A stretch of 64,000 nucleotides of DNA from positions 620,001 to 684,000 of the forward strand of contig JAPFBL010000047.1 in assembly GCA_026182355.1 (NCBI GenBank), given 5' to 3'. Source of the stretch: Hermatobates lingyangjiaoensis. Taxonomy: Eukaryota > Arthropoda > Insecta > Hemiptera > Hermatobatidae. Positions 12,293 through 21,530 of the stretch are shown here, one piece after another. A program made the position numbers and the translations under genes. Every line of letters starts with the position of its first letter. The stretch's first letter is position 1. The notes under the pieces are model-generated. The model was not told where the DNA came from. It saw nothing but the letters and a program-made list of their open reading frames with translations, and searched no databases.

Positions 12293-12337
12293 AGTTATGT
12301 CTGTGTCTTTCTGTGTGTTTCCTTCGTTTTTTATTTT

Positions 12338-12341
<4 letters not shown>

Positions 12342-12391
<50 letters not shown>

Positions 12392-12410
12392 TATATATAT
12401 TATATATTTA
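12342..12410. repeat. (TA)n microsatellite at PLE end
   Basis: A long TA dinucleotide tract with a slightly degenerate right edge, located directly after the hammerhead tail of PLE A. Confidence 0.85.
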
Positions 12411-12460
12411 CAAATACTTTTTCTTCTTCTCGGAGTTTGGTCAGGGTAAATATATGGAAT

Positions 12461-12509
12461 CACCTTTTGCCAACGTTTCGTCTTTATTTTAAGACATCCT
12501 CAGGGTGAA
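12461..12509 (-). ncRNA. Hammerhead ribozyme (ACGU helix III type)
   Basis: The minus strand has CUGAGGA (12497-12503). Helix II is GUCUU/AAGAC with an AAAAUA loop, followed by GAAA (12476-12479), self-complementary ACGU and a U at the cleavage position. Helix I begins with GG/CC and then has an internal loop. It lies about 225 bp from a second, weaker motif on the same strand at 12690-12733. Confidence 0.6.
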
Positions 12510-12689
12510 GTACCATATATATATTTATATTGGTGTAAATCGGCAGCAAATCTTCTTGTAAGCAGGTATGGTTAGAAATAGCTGCAGCTTCTGCTCTCAC
12601 GAGTTTTGGCTGTTGGCCTGGATCTTGCGGGTGATTTTTCTGTCTTGCGGTTGGAGTTTTGACATTAATTGTCAAAGGGACATCAATTC

Positions 12690-12733
12690 ATGCGAGCTTT
12701 CGGCCATATTTCTGTTGGTCATCGTCAGGTAAA
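12690..12733 (-). ncRNA. Hammerhead-like motif (AGCU helix III type)
   Basis: The minus strand has CUGACGA (12722-12728). Helix II is GACC/GGCC with one mismatch and a long loop, followed by GAAA, self-complementary AGCU and C. Helix I pairs only at its first base, so this copy is probably weakened. Confidence 0.45.
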
Positions 12734-12867
12734 ATTTCGCTTGTAGACGGATGCTTATATAGACTTCCTTATTGGGTACGTTTTCCTGATTGGTCCAAAG
12801 GACTTAACTTATTGGTCAATCAGAGTACAGGTTTTAGTTTTCGTTCTTTTTCCTCCGATTCACCCAA

Positions 12868-13543
12868 GCAGATTGAGACATTTCTCGGACTCTTCGCGGA
12901 TGACACCGCTGTAGCTTATAGATGTGCTAATGTGAGCTATGCCACCAGGAAATTGCAATGTTTCCTTGATGGGGCTTTGCATTGGTTCTCAAAGTGGAAA
13001 CTAGCGGTGAATCCAACAAAGAGTTCCCATGTTCGCTTCTGCAAGGGTGTCTCTCCCCGTCCTCCTCCTGTCTTTATTGGTAACCAGATCATTCCCTACC
13101 AAACCCATGTAAAATATCTGGGTCTTCTTTTAGACTCTAGATTAACATTCAAACAGCACCTCCATAAGAAATCCAAGCTTGGAATTTACTTGATGTGTAA
13201 TCTGTATTCTCTTTTCAAATCAAGGAATTCTCCTGATTCGGTCAAGGACCTTGTCTATAAGGGGGTTATTCGTTCAGCGATGACTTATGGATGCTCCGTC
13301 TGGTTTAGAGCTGCACCAACGAACAAGGCGTGTATCCAGATTGTTCAAAATAAGTGTGCCCGCCTTATAGCCAGGGCTCCTTGGTACGCCCGTAATGTTG
13401 ATATTCACCATGATTTGAAAATGGAATCCATAGATAGCTACATCACTCGACTTACTACCAATGAAGATAACAAACTATCTACCCATCCAAACCTCCTTGT
13501 ACAAACTCTAAATCCTGTCGCCAACCTTCCTCAACCTCACTAA
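12868..13543 (+). pseudogene. 5'-truncated Jockey-like LINE reverse transcriptase, C-terminal part
   Basis: The frame contains LFADDTAV, the catalytic YADD-type RT motif C. It is followed by the LNPTKS-like segment (AVNPTKSSHVRF), the YLGLLLDSRLTF motif and the thumb region with YGCSVWFRAA. The C-terminus reads IQNKCARLI...APWYARN, ending with a THPN segment. This matches the 3' part of Jockey-group non-LTR retrotransposon ORF2. Everything upstream of the FADD motif is missing, and the frame is fused to unrelated sequence to its left. That is typical of 5'-truncated LINE insertion, or of later insertion next to a PLE end. The frame itself is open to its stop. Confidence 0.8.
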
Positions 13544-13761
13544 ATAATTACTTCATCCAGTGACTATCTGACTACCTTTCCAGTTCATGACTCAAAGCAT
13601 TGAAAACTATGACTAACAAGACCACATGACCGCGAATACGACATCATTACTGTACAGACTAACTTAATATCCGACATGAATTACTGACACTCCATGTTAT
13701 AGTAGCACAGTAATCAAGCAGTAGAAGGCCTCTGGTCTGGAACTGCTAGTTACGACGTGCA

Positions 13762-13990
13762 CTATAGTGCGCGGTTATATTCGTTGGTCGTTGGTCGTTG
13801 GTTCTTTTTCCACTTCATGTTAGACTCTATGTTCTTGTTTGTTGGAATGACGAACATTTCTTTCACCAGAAGATTAATTAAGGGGTTTCTTTCTTTAATG
13901 TATAAAGCCTCTAAAATATGTAGTTTTTTAAAATTTTCTTCTCGTTGGATAATGCTAGTACCTTGCACAATCATCTCTCTAGTTAACTGA
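13762..13990 (-). pseudogene. PLE B endonuclease C-terminal fragment
   Basis: The minus-strand frame includes EENFKKLHILEALYIKERNP, matching the C-terminal signature of PLE endonuclease domains (F..L.ILEA..I...PxiN). The GIY-YIG core upstream is absent. Compare the same motif in PLE D (FKLQLLEAIIIQEKQPAIN). Confidence 0.65.
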
Positions 13991-14084
13991 ACATTGTGCT
14001 TTTCATGGGCATTTTTCTTTAAAAAATAGTAATCAAATTAAAAAAATTATATTTAAAGAAAAAACACCTCTGAATACTACTTTT

Positions 14085-14430
14085 TGGTTCAGGTTGATAC
14101 CTGAATTTGAACGAGCACCTAGGAGTCATATATGGCTTCTTCAGAAGCTCTTAAAGTGACAGATCTATTGTGTCGAAGGACTGTTTTTAGTATCTGAACT
14201 CTGAAACATTCATTGAAACTTAAGACTATGGAATTGGAATGAATAGAAACTAGCAGTGTACAATCCCGACTGACCGAGGACCCATGATTATTCATACCTA
14301 GCCTTAACATGTTTTAAGATAAAGTAAAAAGGTCCTACACAATCAAGATCACTTTAAACTGTCATGTATCTAAGGTTCTGCATATATCGAGAAACCAGAT
14401 GCTCTCTTAGTCAACTTTAGTGGTGATTCT
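14085..14430 (-). pseudogene. PLE C endonuclease fragment, related to PLE A
   Basis: The minus-strand frame contains SFNECFRVQILK and VTLRASEEA, closely resembling PLE A (SFNDCFRVQILK, VTLRASEEA). It is preceded by a diverged LRLGMNNHG segment. The flank at 14320-14420 matches the inner part of the left arm of PLE A. It carries stops and deletions. Confidence 0.7.
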
Positions 14431-14519
14431 CTTGAAAGTGTGAAAACACTAAAATACTTAAGTATTTTGTAAACAAAAACTGGAGCTGCAATCTCACATT
14501 ATATTTCATAAAGTCTGTA

Positions 14520-15350
14520 AACAATTAATATGCTTTCAAAGGAGGCAAATGCCTACTATGAACTCAGCTATGCAGCTCTGAAAATCATCTACACCGGAGC
14601 ATTCCTACCAATGGCTCTGTCTGCAGTTCCAATCTAGTTTGACGCTTTCTATTTTAAAGGAAATATTACGAAGTTAGAACTGGTGTAACGTATTTTGGAA
14701 TAAGAATGATCAAAGGTGACAAAGCTGTATCATATAATGCGACTGTGTTATTGCTGGCATCGCCGCAATTAGAATAGCCTCCATAAAGAACATAGTATCA
14801 GGAGGACAGAAATTTGATATGGCTGACTCAATAACGGATTGACCAATTAAAAGTCAATTCTGGAGGCATTCTGAGGATTATAAAAATATTAATGAAAACA
14901 GGGTTGAAGAAGGCAATTTTAAAATGTATAAAGATAGCAGCAGAGAAGGGTGTGACTATGCAGGGTGTGGGTTTGTAGTTCTCCTTAAGGTAACGTTGTT
15001 AACGTTCCTTGCTCCAGCTTTCTCGAATTATGAGACTGAACAGCTGGTCATAGCAAAAGCTCTTTAATGGACGGAATGCTTAGAAAACACACAAAATCCG
15101 TATGCATTAAAACCAACAGCAACATTTGTTGCAGATATTAAGGAACAGTAAAAACCATTTATTTCTAACAGAGAAAATTAGAACAAGGTCAAAAACAAAT
15201 ATTGCAAGAATACAAAATAATCGTCTCTTTTTCTTGGGTTGAGGCATATGTGAACTATGTGGCAATGAGGCCTCCAAACAAGAACAAACACCACATACTC
15301 ACAATTTACCTATTCTGCTGTACTCACATGGTGAAAAAAAACAAAGTATT
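14520..15350 (+). pseudogene. Non-LTR retrotransposon fragment: RT C-terminus and RNase H
   Basis: Reading across frameshifts gives YAALKIIYTGAFLPMAL, then an RMIKGDKAVSYNAT segment, as in the RT thumb of the R1/I groups of LINEs (alr.iYkga.lP ... ayRTvSy.A). Downstream at about 14935-15140 is a decayed RNase H domain with YKDSSREG..YAGCGF and ETEQLVIAKAL. No intact frame remains. It is distinct from the Jockey-like copies at 12868 and 57060, which lack RNase H. Confidence 0.65.
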
Positions 15351-15730
15351 GAAAGCTGTCAATAGCTTTTTTTAGTTTAATAGTTAATAAACGGAATTCA
15401 AGATATGCCTCTATTCAGTATAACTCACTTTGTGAGCGAGCAATCCTCACCCCTACTCTCAACAAAAGCAGGTAAAATCAGCAAACAAGTGATAAGTTCT
15501 AACGCTACATTGGCTGAAGAAAGAACTTACAGAGTAAGTGCTAGTAAACAGAGTACATTATCCAAACAGAAGCAGGACATTATCCAACTGAATTTCTTGA
15601 CTCTGTAACTGCTCCTGGACTGCCTGCTCATGAGTTAAAACTAAAAGTAGAGACACCAATAATGGTGTTATAAAAGGAGAGTGCCTCAGAAATGTATACC
15701 GGGCACCGTTATAAATAACAATTATTATTA

Positions 15731-15812
15731 GGTTATAAATAAACTACAACAATATTTACATTCACGTGGGAATTAGTATGAGTATGTGTTTGTGTGTTTT
15801 CCCGGCATGCTA
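15731..15812 (+). repeat. Left arm of a 1.8-kb inverted pair
   Basis: About 80 bp containing GGTTATAAATAAACTACAA, CATTCACGTGGGAATTAGTA and an ending GCATGC. It is repeated in reverse complement at 17468-17553 with scattered differences. An accgggca motif also occurs outside both arms (15699 and about 17617). Confidence 0.7.
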
Positions 15813-17467
15813 CGTAGATTGTACGTCATGCAGTGATGACTGATTACAATACGATGATACATGAATATTAATTTTTAAATCCATTAAAATACGTTTTTCT
15901 GTTCACAATACATTTATCCTAGTTACTATACATTTAGTAAATACGTTTTATAGATACTACGTATACTATTAATTGTTTTGATTTTTTGTTATGGAATTAT
16001 ATTGTTTAATATACATATATCTACTTATCACTAATGTATATTTATATATTACTTTAATTTCTTGTTTTTCTTTATTTTGTACTTATTTATTTGCACTTAT
16101 TTTTTTATTTCATCTTATTTCTTTTTCTAAATATAATGTATTTTCATTTCTATTATATTTACCGTCATCCATATACCTAGTTATACATACTTATTCATCT
16201 GTATAAACTTTTAAATTTTTGAAGCAGTCCTTCCTTAAGAAATATATTACAAAAATTACACTAAACCTAGCTGATACATGTTTCCTAACAAACTTTTCAA
16301 TTTTTTTAAATAACTCTCTCGTTATTTGCTCTACACAGCAGATTACAATCCCCATAGTCGACTGTAATTTATATTACCCATTGCCTCTTGTTTTCAACTA
16401 TGAAATTTTTTCTTCAGGACGTGAATAACTTTTTGGGTGAATATTATGGTTTATATAAGCTAAGTGGAGACACTGGGAGTTGGTTTTCATCAAGACTAAG
16501 ATAATCTGAGGTGAGTAGCCTCGCAGTCTGAGTTACTATCTGTAAGGGTTTCTGTAAGTCCTTGATGTGAATTAAATTGATTTTTTATTTTGGTACTATT
16601 TTCAACCTGAACTTTTATGAGAGGTTCAGGTTTTGAATTAGTATAGCTTCCGAAATTCTCAGTTTTCGGAGTTACTTTCTTTTTTAATAATTTTCGTATT
16701 TTTAACCAGCATCAGTCAGGTAAAATTTACGTTGGGTTCTCATGCATGTGTTTTTGGGTGCTCCAGTCATTAAGTGCATGGTGAACCTTCTTGATAGGGA
16801 AGTGGTAGTCATACTAATGTACGAGTGTTTTTAGATTTGACAATCCCCATTAGTAGATTTACAGTAGACATGTTTCCTTTAAAGGCGAGTTTTTGACTTG
16901 GCTATTATTTTTTTATAAACAGGCTATTCTCAGGTGGGCTTTTATCGTAAGTTACCAGTGTTACTTTTTATTTGTCTTTGCACCTCAAATTATTTCTTAC
17001 AATATCTTTTGAAACTCTTTCATCAAGTTTTTGATAAAAACACCGTTTATAATCAATGTTATTTCTAATAAATCACTATAATACAAATTTTTGCTGAGAG
17101 GTAAATTTATTACAATCAATATGACATTATACAATAATAAATACATGTGTAAGATTGGATCTGGCCAGACCAGACTCAGCGATAAACCGGCAAGATACGA
17201 AGTCGAAACCGTCAAAGATGTCAGGTGATGGCATACCTGACTCCCACCAACCTCTGTCAATGTTCCGAACACAAAGGTATACTTTCAAAAGACGACCATA
17301 ATTTTCCTTAAGTAACCTTTATTAACAAATGATTGCTTGGTTCTATTAATGTTTGAGCTGAATATTTCCTAATTCGATGAGATGTTATATTATCTGTGCA
17401 TTAAGGATTGCTCCATCTTTGAAGCGTTGAGAAGCATTGCTCCGGACATTGAGGTAGGAGGTTGATT

Positions 17468-17553
17468 CACATGCATGCATGAAGAACACAATCACATAGA
17501 CATACTAATTCCCACGTGAATGTAGGTATTCTTGTAGTTTATTTATAACCTAT
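17468..17553 (-). repeat. Right arm of a 1.8-kb inverted pair
   Basis: Reverse-complement partner of 15731-15812. The two arms may be the ends of one decayed DNA transposon or two nearby copies in opposite orientation. The sequence alone does not decide. Confidence 0.7.
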
Positions 17554-19269
17554 AAATAAACTATAGCATATTAAGTAACAATTTTTAAAGAAAGACTACA
17601 AAAACCAGATTCTACCGGGCATATGGTTTATTTAAAGCAGAAGCTATACACAAATTACTCTTAACTAGATTCCAATTATGTCACATGTTAAAACAAAAAT
17701 TAACAAAAACAATATAACATACAATATAGATAATAGACGCTCCCTCAATGAGCACTATTTTACGACTAATAGTAATTATTATTTGAAGTATACAATGTAG
17801 TCTGCAATGCTCTAAAGTTGCTAGTGATCATCTGGTAAAACACCTGGAGTTCTCTCCGTGATCTCTAGTCAGGCCTCTCAGCTTTGACAGAGATGACACG
17901 CTTGAGGTGGACTTCAACTCTTGAAATTTGCGACATATAAAGCTCAGGGTTAGTGGTGCGTTTAGCTATAACTTATTTTATTTGTGTGCATATGTGAGTG
18001 GTGTGATATCTACCTTCTAATACTTATTAGTGATTAACCTTAACCAAATAGTTCCTTTGAACCAGAGCGTGCTACAGTGACAGTGACCTCGGAGAAACCT
18101 CCTCCCCCTCAAAATTTTATACCGATCATTAATTTGAAGATTTATTATTCCTACAATAATTAAAATTACTCCTCATTAAACAATATTGAGATCGTATTAA
18201 AATACATTTTATGAATTCTTACCACTATCCTCTATCACGCAAAGTGGTTTTCCTCCTGCAACTACCTCCCAATTATTTTATTACATAAGTAGCGAAAAAC
18301 AAAAAAAAACAGAGATAATTTGAAAAGTTGACAGTGAAGTTAGACTTTAAATTAAAAGGATTTAATTATTTTAATGGGAGAGCATGTCAATGTCATGGGT
18401 CCATTTAGTGACCTTCAAGTGATATCTATCTGATCCTCAAAACGGGTTGCTTTTGATTGTTTCTTTACATGCTCTTTATTCAAACACTCTTTAATGATTT
18501 GGCTATACATTAGTATAAATGTAACAACTTAAGTAATTTTTGAATTATTGTCTTTTACATTTATAAATATAGTTATTAATTTTTTTACTATTACTATTTT
18601 TTTACTATTAATTAACACTGTTATATTAATGGTTACCCTTTGGATATGCATTAAAGATAAATGCACAAAAAAGCGGTTATTAATGAGAAATGAAATACTT
18701 AGTACAATTTTCAAAATATATTCATCTTTTATATATAAATGATTTGTAAAGTAATATTTGTATTGTGTTTTTATTGACCTACATTTCAAATAAATACAAG
18801 TATTGATTTACTTTATTTCTAAAATATTTCATTGATATGATAAGAAATAAATACATATTATTGTATAGAAGTACATAAGTTGTACACCTTAAATAAAAGC
18901 ACCACAAGTGTTGTGGTGCAGTTAGCTATGTGGCCTTGAACAATGTGGGCCAGTCCTCGAACTGAATACCTGACTAGTGTGCCGATCGGCCTAGGATACC
19001 ATCCAGACAAATCTATCCATGCATTCAGTTATTCTATAGTCTTTTAGTACCATACTACTGATGCCTCATCAATTGTAATTATATTGTCTATTTCATTTTA
19101 ACAAGCAGTATCTACGCAGTTACTGTAGAGAATATATCAAAAAAGAAGCATTACGAAATAAGGTCTAAGTCGAAAAGGTAATGACTTTCTTTCAGTTGCA
19201 GAGGTAAATGAAAGACTTGTAAGAAATGTATTCCTAAACTAAATGCTCATAGTGGCCACTCAACTTCCT

Positions 19270-19307
19270 TTCCTGAGGCCGACCGTTGAAAGGGTCGAAA
19301 TATTGAA
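19270..19307 (+). ncRNA. Hammerhead-like motif, core mutated
   Basis: CUGAGGC (19273-19279; the final A is replaced by C). Perfect helix II GACC/GGUC, then GAAA (19297-19300), self-complementary AUAU, U, and a 3-bp helix I UUC/GAA. It is followed by about 60 nt and (TA)n. The copy in the second duplicate (about 24313) is further decayed. Confidence 0.5.
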
Positions 19308-19380
19308 TATGAGTCCTAGTTTCTGTTTTTCATTCGTGTTTCTCAAAATTTTCAAAGTATTTATATATATATATATAAAT

Positions 19381-19490
19381 ATATAGGTGTGTTCTCTAAT
19401 CGGGGTTCGGTCAATTTTATTGACCGAACCCCAATTAGAGAACACACCTATTCTATCAAACGGTTGATACATTATTGAATCTGTTATATA
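19381..19490. mobile_element. Foldback insertion in (TA)n, absent from copy 2
   Basis: Arms 19385-19415 and 19419-19449 form a 31-bp hairpin with one mismatch and a 3-nt loop. They are followed by a short tail (with CAAACGGTTGATACATTATT) and another TA-rich tract. The equivalent position in duplicate copy 2 (about 24400-24418) is a plain (TA)n tract, so this is an insertion into, or between, TA repeats. Confidence 0.8.
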
Positions 19491-19535
19491 TAAATATATA
19501 TAGTTGACTGTTGTCCCTCCGTCAATTCACTTCTT

Positions 19536-19572
19536 TTCCTGAGAATGATCACCATACGACCGAAATATTGAA
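19536..19572 (+). ncRNA. Hammerhead-like motif, core mutated
   Basis: CUGAGAA (G8 changed to A), helix II with GAUC/GACC pairing, GAAA (19562-19565), AUAU, U. It lies about 50 nt upstream of (TA)n. The G8 change is expected to abolish activity. The same motif is present in duplicate copy 2 near 24460, with further changes. Confidence 0.45.
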
Positions 19573-19619
19573 AATGAGTCTTTGTTATGTTTCTTTCTAT
19601 GTGTCACAGTTTATTTTAA

Positions 19620-19650
<31 letters not shown>

Positions 19651-19653
<3 letters not shown>

Positions 19654-19999
19654 GTGCACAATAAAATCGGGATTCGGTCAATTTTCCAGGATCAAAATCA
19701 AACTCTCAATGCCGACGTTTCGGTTTTATTTAAAACCTTTTTCATAGGCCTACAAACAAAGGATGACAAGAAATCATATATAAACATCAACATATAACTA
19801 ACATCAAAATGGAATATTACAATTGTGAAAAAAGAAAAATTGTTTGTAGGCCTGTAGGGAAAAATTGTATGAAAAAGGTTTTAAATAAAACCGAAACGTC
19901 GGCATTGAGAGTTTGATTTTGATCCTGGAAAATTGACCGAATCCCGATTTTATTGTGCACCTGTTCTATCCAACGGTTGATATATTATTGAATTTGTTA
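19651..19999. mobile_element. Foldback insertion with perfect 96-bp arms
   Basis: Arms 19651-19746 and 19868-19963 are exact reverse complements. Between them is a 121-nt centre that includes further imperfect pairing (ggcctac / gtaggcc). Inside each arm lies a decayed hammerhead: a paired AGGUUUU/AAAACC helix II, GAAA and ACGUC are present, but the CUGANGA box reads CUAUGAA. The tail after the right arm matches that of the 19381-19490 foldback. It is bounded by (TA)n on both sides. Confidence 0.8.
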
Positions 20000-20172
20000 T
20001 ATATATATATATATATATATTTGTAAAAGTTGGAAGCAGCCCTTCATTTAAACATATATTGTTAAATAACGCCCCATATTTGGCTTGTATCTGCTTCTTA
20101 CACAATTTCTCCAGTTTTCGGAATTCCTTCCTCATCTCTTCATTAAAACTATAAAGTCTATCACCGATATTA

Positions 20173-20217
20173 CTAGTCAACATGTTTCGAATGTACCACA
20201 TTCATCATCAGGACAAT
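20173..20217 (-). ncRNA. Hammerhead ribozyme, 3' end of PLE D
   Basis: The minus strand has CUGAUGA (20205-20211). Helix II is a perfect 6-bp GAAUGU/ACAUUC with a GGU loop, followed by GAAA (20185-20188). Helix III is the self-complementary ACAUGU (20180-20185) and U at the cleavage position. Helix I pairs GUC with GAC plus a further A-U. Intact core. Confidence 0.8.
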
Positions 20218-20298
20218 AATGAGAGTAATAGTAGGAAAGCTAGTTATATATATATAAGATGGATTATTAATGGAATGTTTACAGGGCATCGCCCTGTA

Positions 20299-20724
20299 TC
20301 ACGGACCATTATGGGTGATTAAGGTAGGGTGGTTGGACTCACCTACTACCTGGCTAATCTGGGTGTTTCTGTTTACAAATAGTTTTAAAATTCGACAAGA
20401 ATTATTAACTTGGATATTTATCGCTGGTTGCTTTTCTTGAATAATTATTGCTTCTAATAGTTGTAATTTAAAATGATTTCTTTCTCTAGCGATAATTTTC
20501 GTGGAATTTACCATCATTTCTCTTGTGAGTTTTGTCTTATGGACTGCTGGGGTATGGCATTTTGGCGCGCCGGCAGAAAGGTGCATAGTAATTCTTCTAG
20601 ACAATGAAGTCGAAGTCATTCCTATATATGTGCTTTTACGGGCCTCGCAGCTCCCGATATTACATGAGTACTCATATACAAGATTTGTTTCTTTTGACTC
20701 CTTTACGCTAGGACTATTTTTCAT
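20299..20724 (-). pseudogene. PLE D GIY-YIG endonuclease domain
   Basis: The 141-residue frame reads VYEYSCNIGSCEARKSTYIG, the Penelope GIY-YIG core with its C...C pair. It continues with SLSRRITMHLSAGAPKCH and the C-terminal FKLQLLEAIIIQEKQPAIN. This is the target-nicking domain of the retroelement protein. It is open to its stop but is separated from the RT part by a frameshift near 20725-20750. The plus-strand frame over the same region is a shadow. Confidence 0.85.
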
Positions 20725-20726
20725 TA

Positions 20727-21314
20727 TTAAACTGCTTTTGGTAGTAAGGTAGGGCTTTGGTAGTAAGTTATCAGGGTCAAACTATCGTCAGGCTTAATAC
20801 ATTTAACATGGCTTTTTATAATATTTTTCGAAACACGTTCATCAGTCTTATATTCATCTGTATATTGGTTCTTGTAGAATATTTTGTGGTTAGTGCCTGT
20901 TATTAGGCTCGTATTATCTGAGGTGAATCTATTTTCGAGGCAGCGTTTTAGAATGTTATCGAAATACTTGTTTGAGTAACCATTGTTGATTAACGCTTGC
21001 TTGGTTGACGAAATATTACCGTTGAAAAGGTCCCAGGTTGAGGCGGTCTTGTACGTTCTGTGGATTAGGGATCTGATAGTGGCGTCTTTATACCGTTGAG
21101 GGCATTCACTCTTCGCATTTAGGTATGATGCTGTGTTGGTAGGTTTCCTGTAAATAGAAGTCTGCAGTATGTTATTTTTCAGGTTAATATTTACATCAAG
21201 GAAGTTCATTCTTTTTTCTATTGCTGTTTCTATTGTAAATTTGAGACAGGAGTTATTTTCAAATGCTGACTTGAGTTTAGTAATTGTTCTGAATCTTTTG
21301 CAACAACAAAGCAA
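20727..21314 (-). pseudogene. PLE D reverse transcriptase thumb and linker
   Basis: The frame contains LKFTIETAIEKRMNFLDVNI, then an IYRKPTNTASYLN segment (the FLDv...RKPT motif of PLE reverse transcriptases). It continues through SLIHRTYKTASTW to the linker. It continues the protein started by the 21230-21457 frame after a frameshift near 21270-21300. Confidence 0.85.
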
Positions 21315-21457
21315 TCATCCACGTATCTACAATAAATAGCAGGCTTTAATTCAGGGCTGTTGTTTAGGATTTTGTTTTCCACGTAGCACATATAATAGTT
21401 TGCAAATGTGACACCTAGGGGTGAACCCATTGCCACGCCGTCAATTTGAAGGTACAT
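21230..21457 (-). pseudogene. PLE D reverse transcriptase palm (motifs B and C)
   Basis: The frame shows QIDGVAMGSPLGVTFANYYM (motif B) and YCRYVDDCFVV with the YVDD catalytic aspartates (motif C). Upstream fingers and the N-terminal domain are missing, because the sequence runs directly into the inverted 3' end at 21486. The RT would copy the element RNA during retrotransposition, but this copy is truncated and frameshifted. Confidence 0.85.
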
Positions 21458-21485
21458 GGAGCCATCTATGTGCGTGAAAGGGCTT

Positions 21486-21530
21486 CTTGTCCTGATGATG
21501 AATGTGGTACATTCGAAACATGTCGACTAG
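21486..21530 (+). ncRNA. Hammerhead ribozyme, inverted end of PLE D
   Basis: CUGAUGA at 21492-21498. Perfect 6-bp helix II GAAUGU/ACAUUC with GGU loop, GAAA at 21515-21518, self-complementary ACAUGU at 21518-21523, and C at 21524, giving a GUC cleavage triplet. Helix I CUUGUC/GACUAG has one U-U mismatch. All invariant core residues are present. This is the best motif in the window by inspection. Confidence 0.85.

Larger units (their letters stand above)
10512..12335 (+). mobile_element. Penelope-like element A, head-to-head inverted
   Basis: The right arm (about 11204-12325, plus strand) carries the RT-to-endonuclease linker and a GIY-YIG-like domain. It ends in a hammerhead (12255-12292), a tail, and (TA)n at 12342-12386. 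The left arm (about 10512-11075, minus strand) is an inverted diverged copy of the same element. Matching segments include ggctatcctcg, aacctgccaatc and tggaatgaaacaatg. It jumps over the endonuclease region and ends in a decayed hammerhead (10544-10582) and the same tail motif, acataactcg. The inner part of the left arm (11075-11160) also resembles 14320-14420. The upstream reverse transcriptase core is missing, so the copy is defective. Confidence 0.7.
15371..18561. other. No gene recognised; contains an inverted-arm pair
   Basis: AT-rich DNA. Its only notable structure is a pair of diverged inverted arms at 15731-15812 and 17468-17553. I see no transposase-like frame between them. The segment 17160-17280 is less AT-rich but unassigned. 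Confidence 0.5.
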
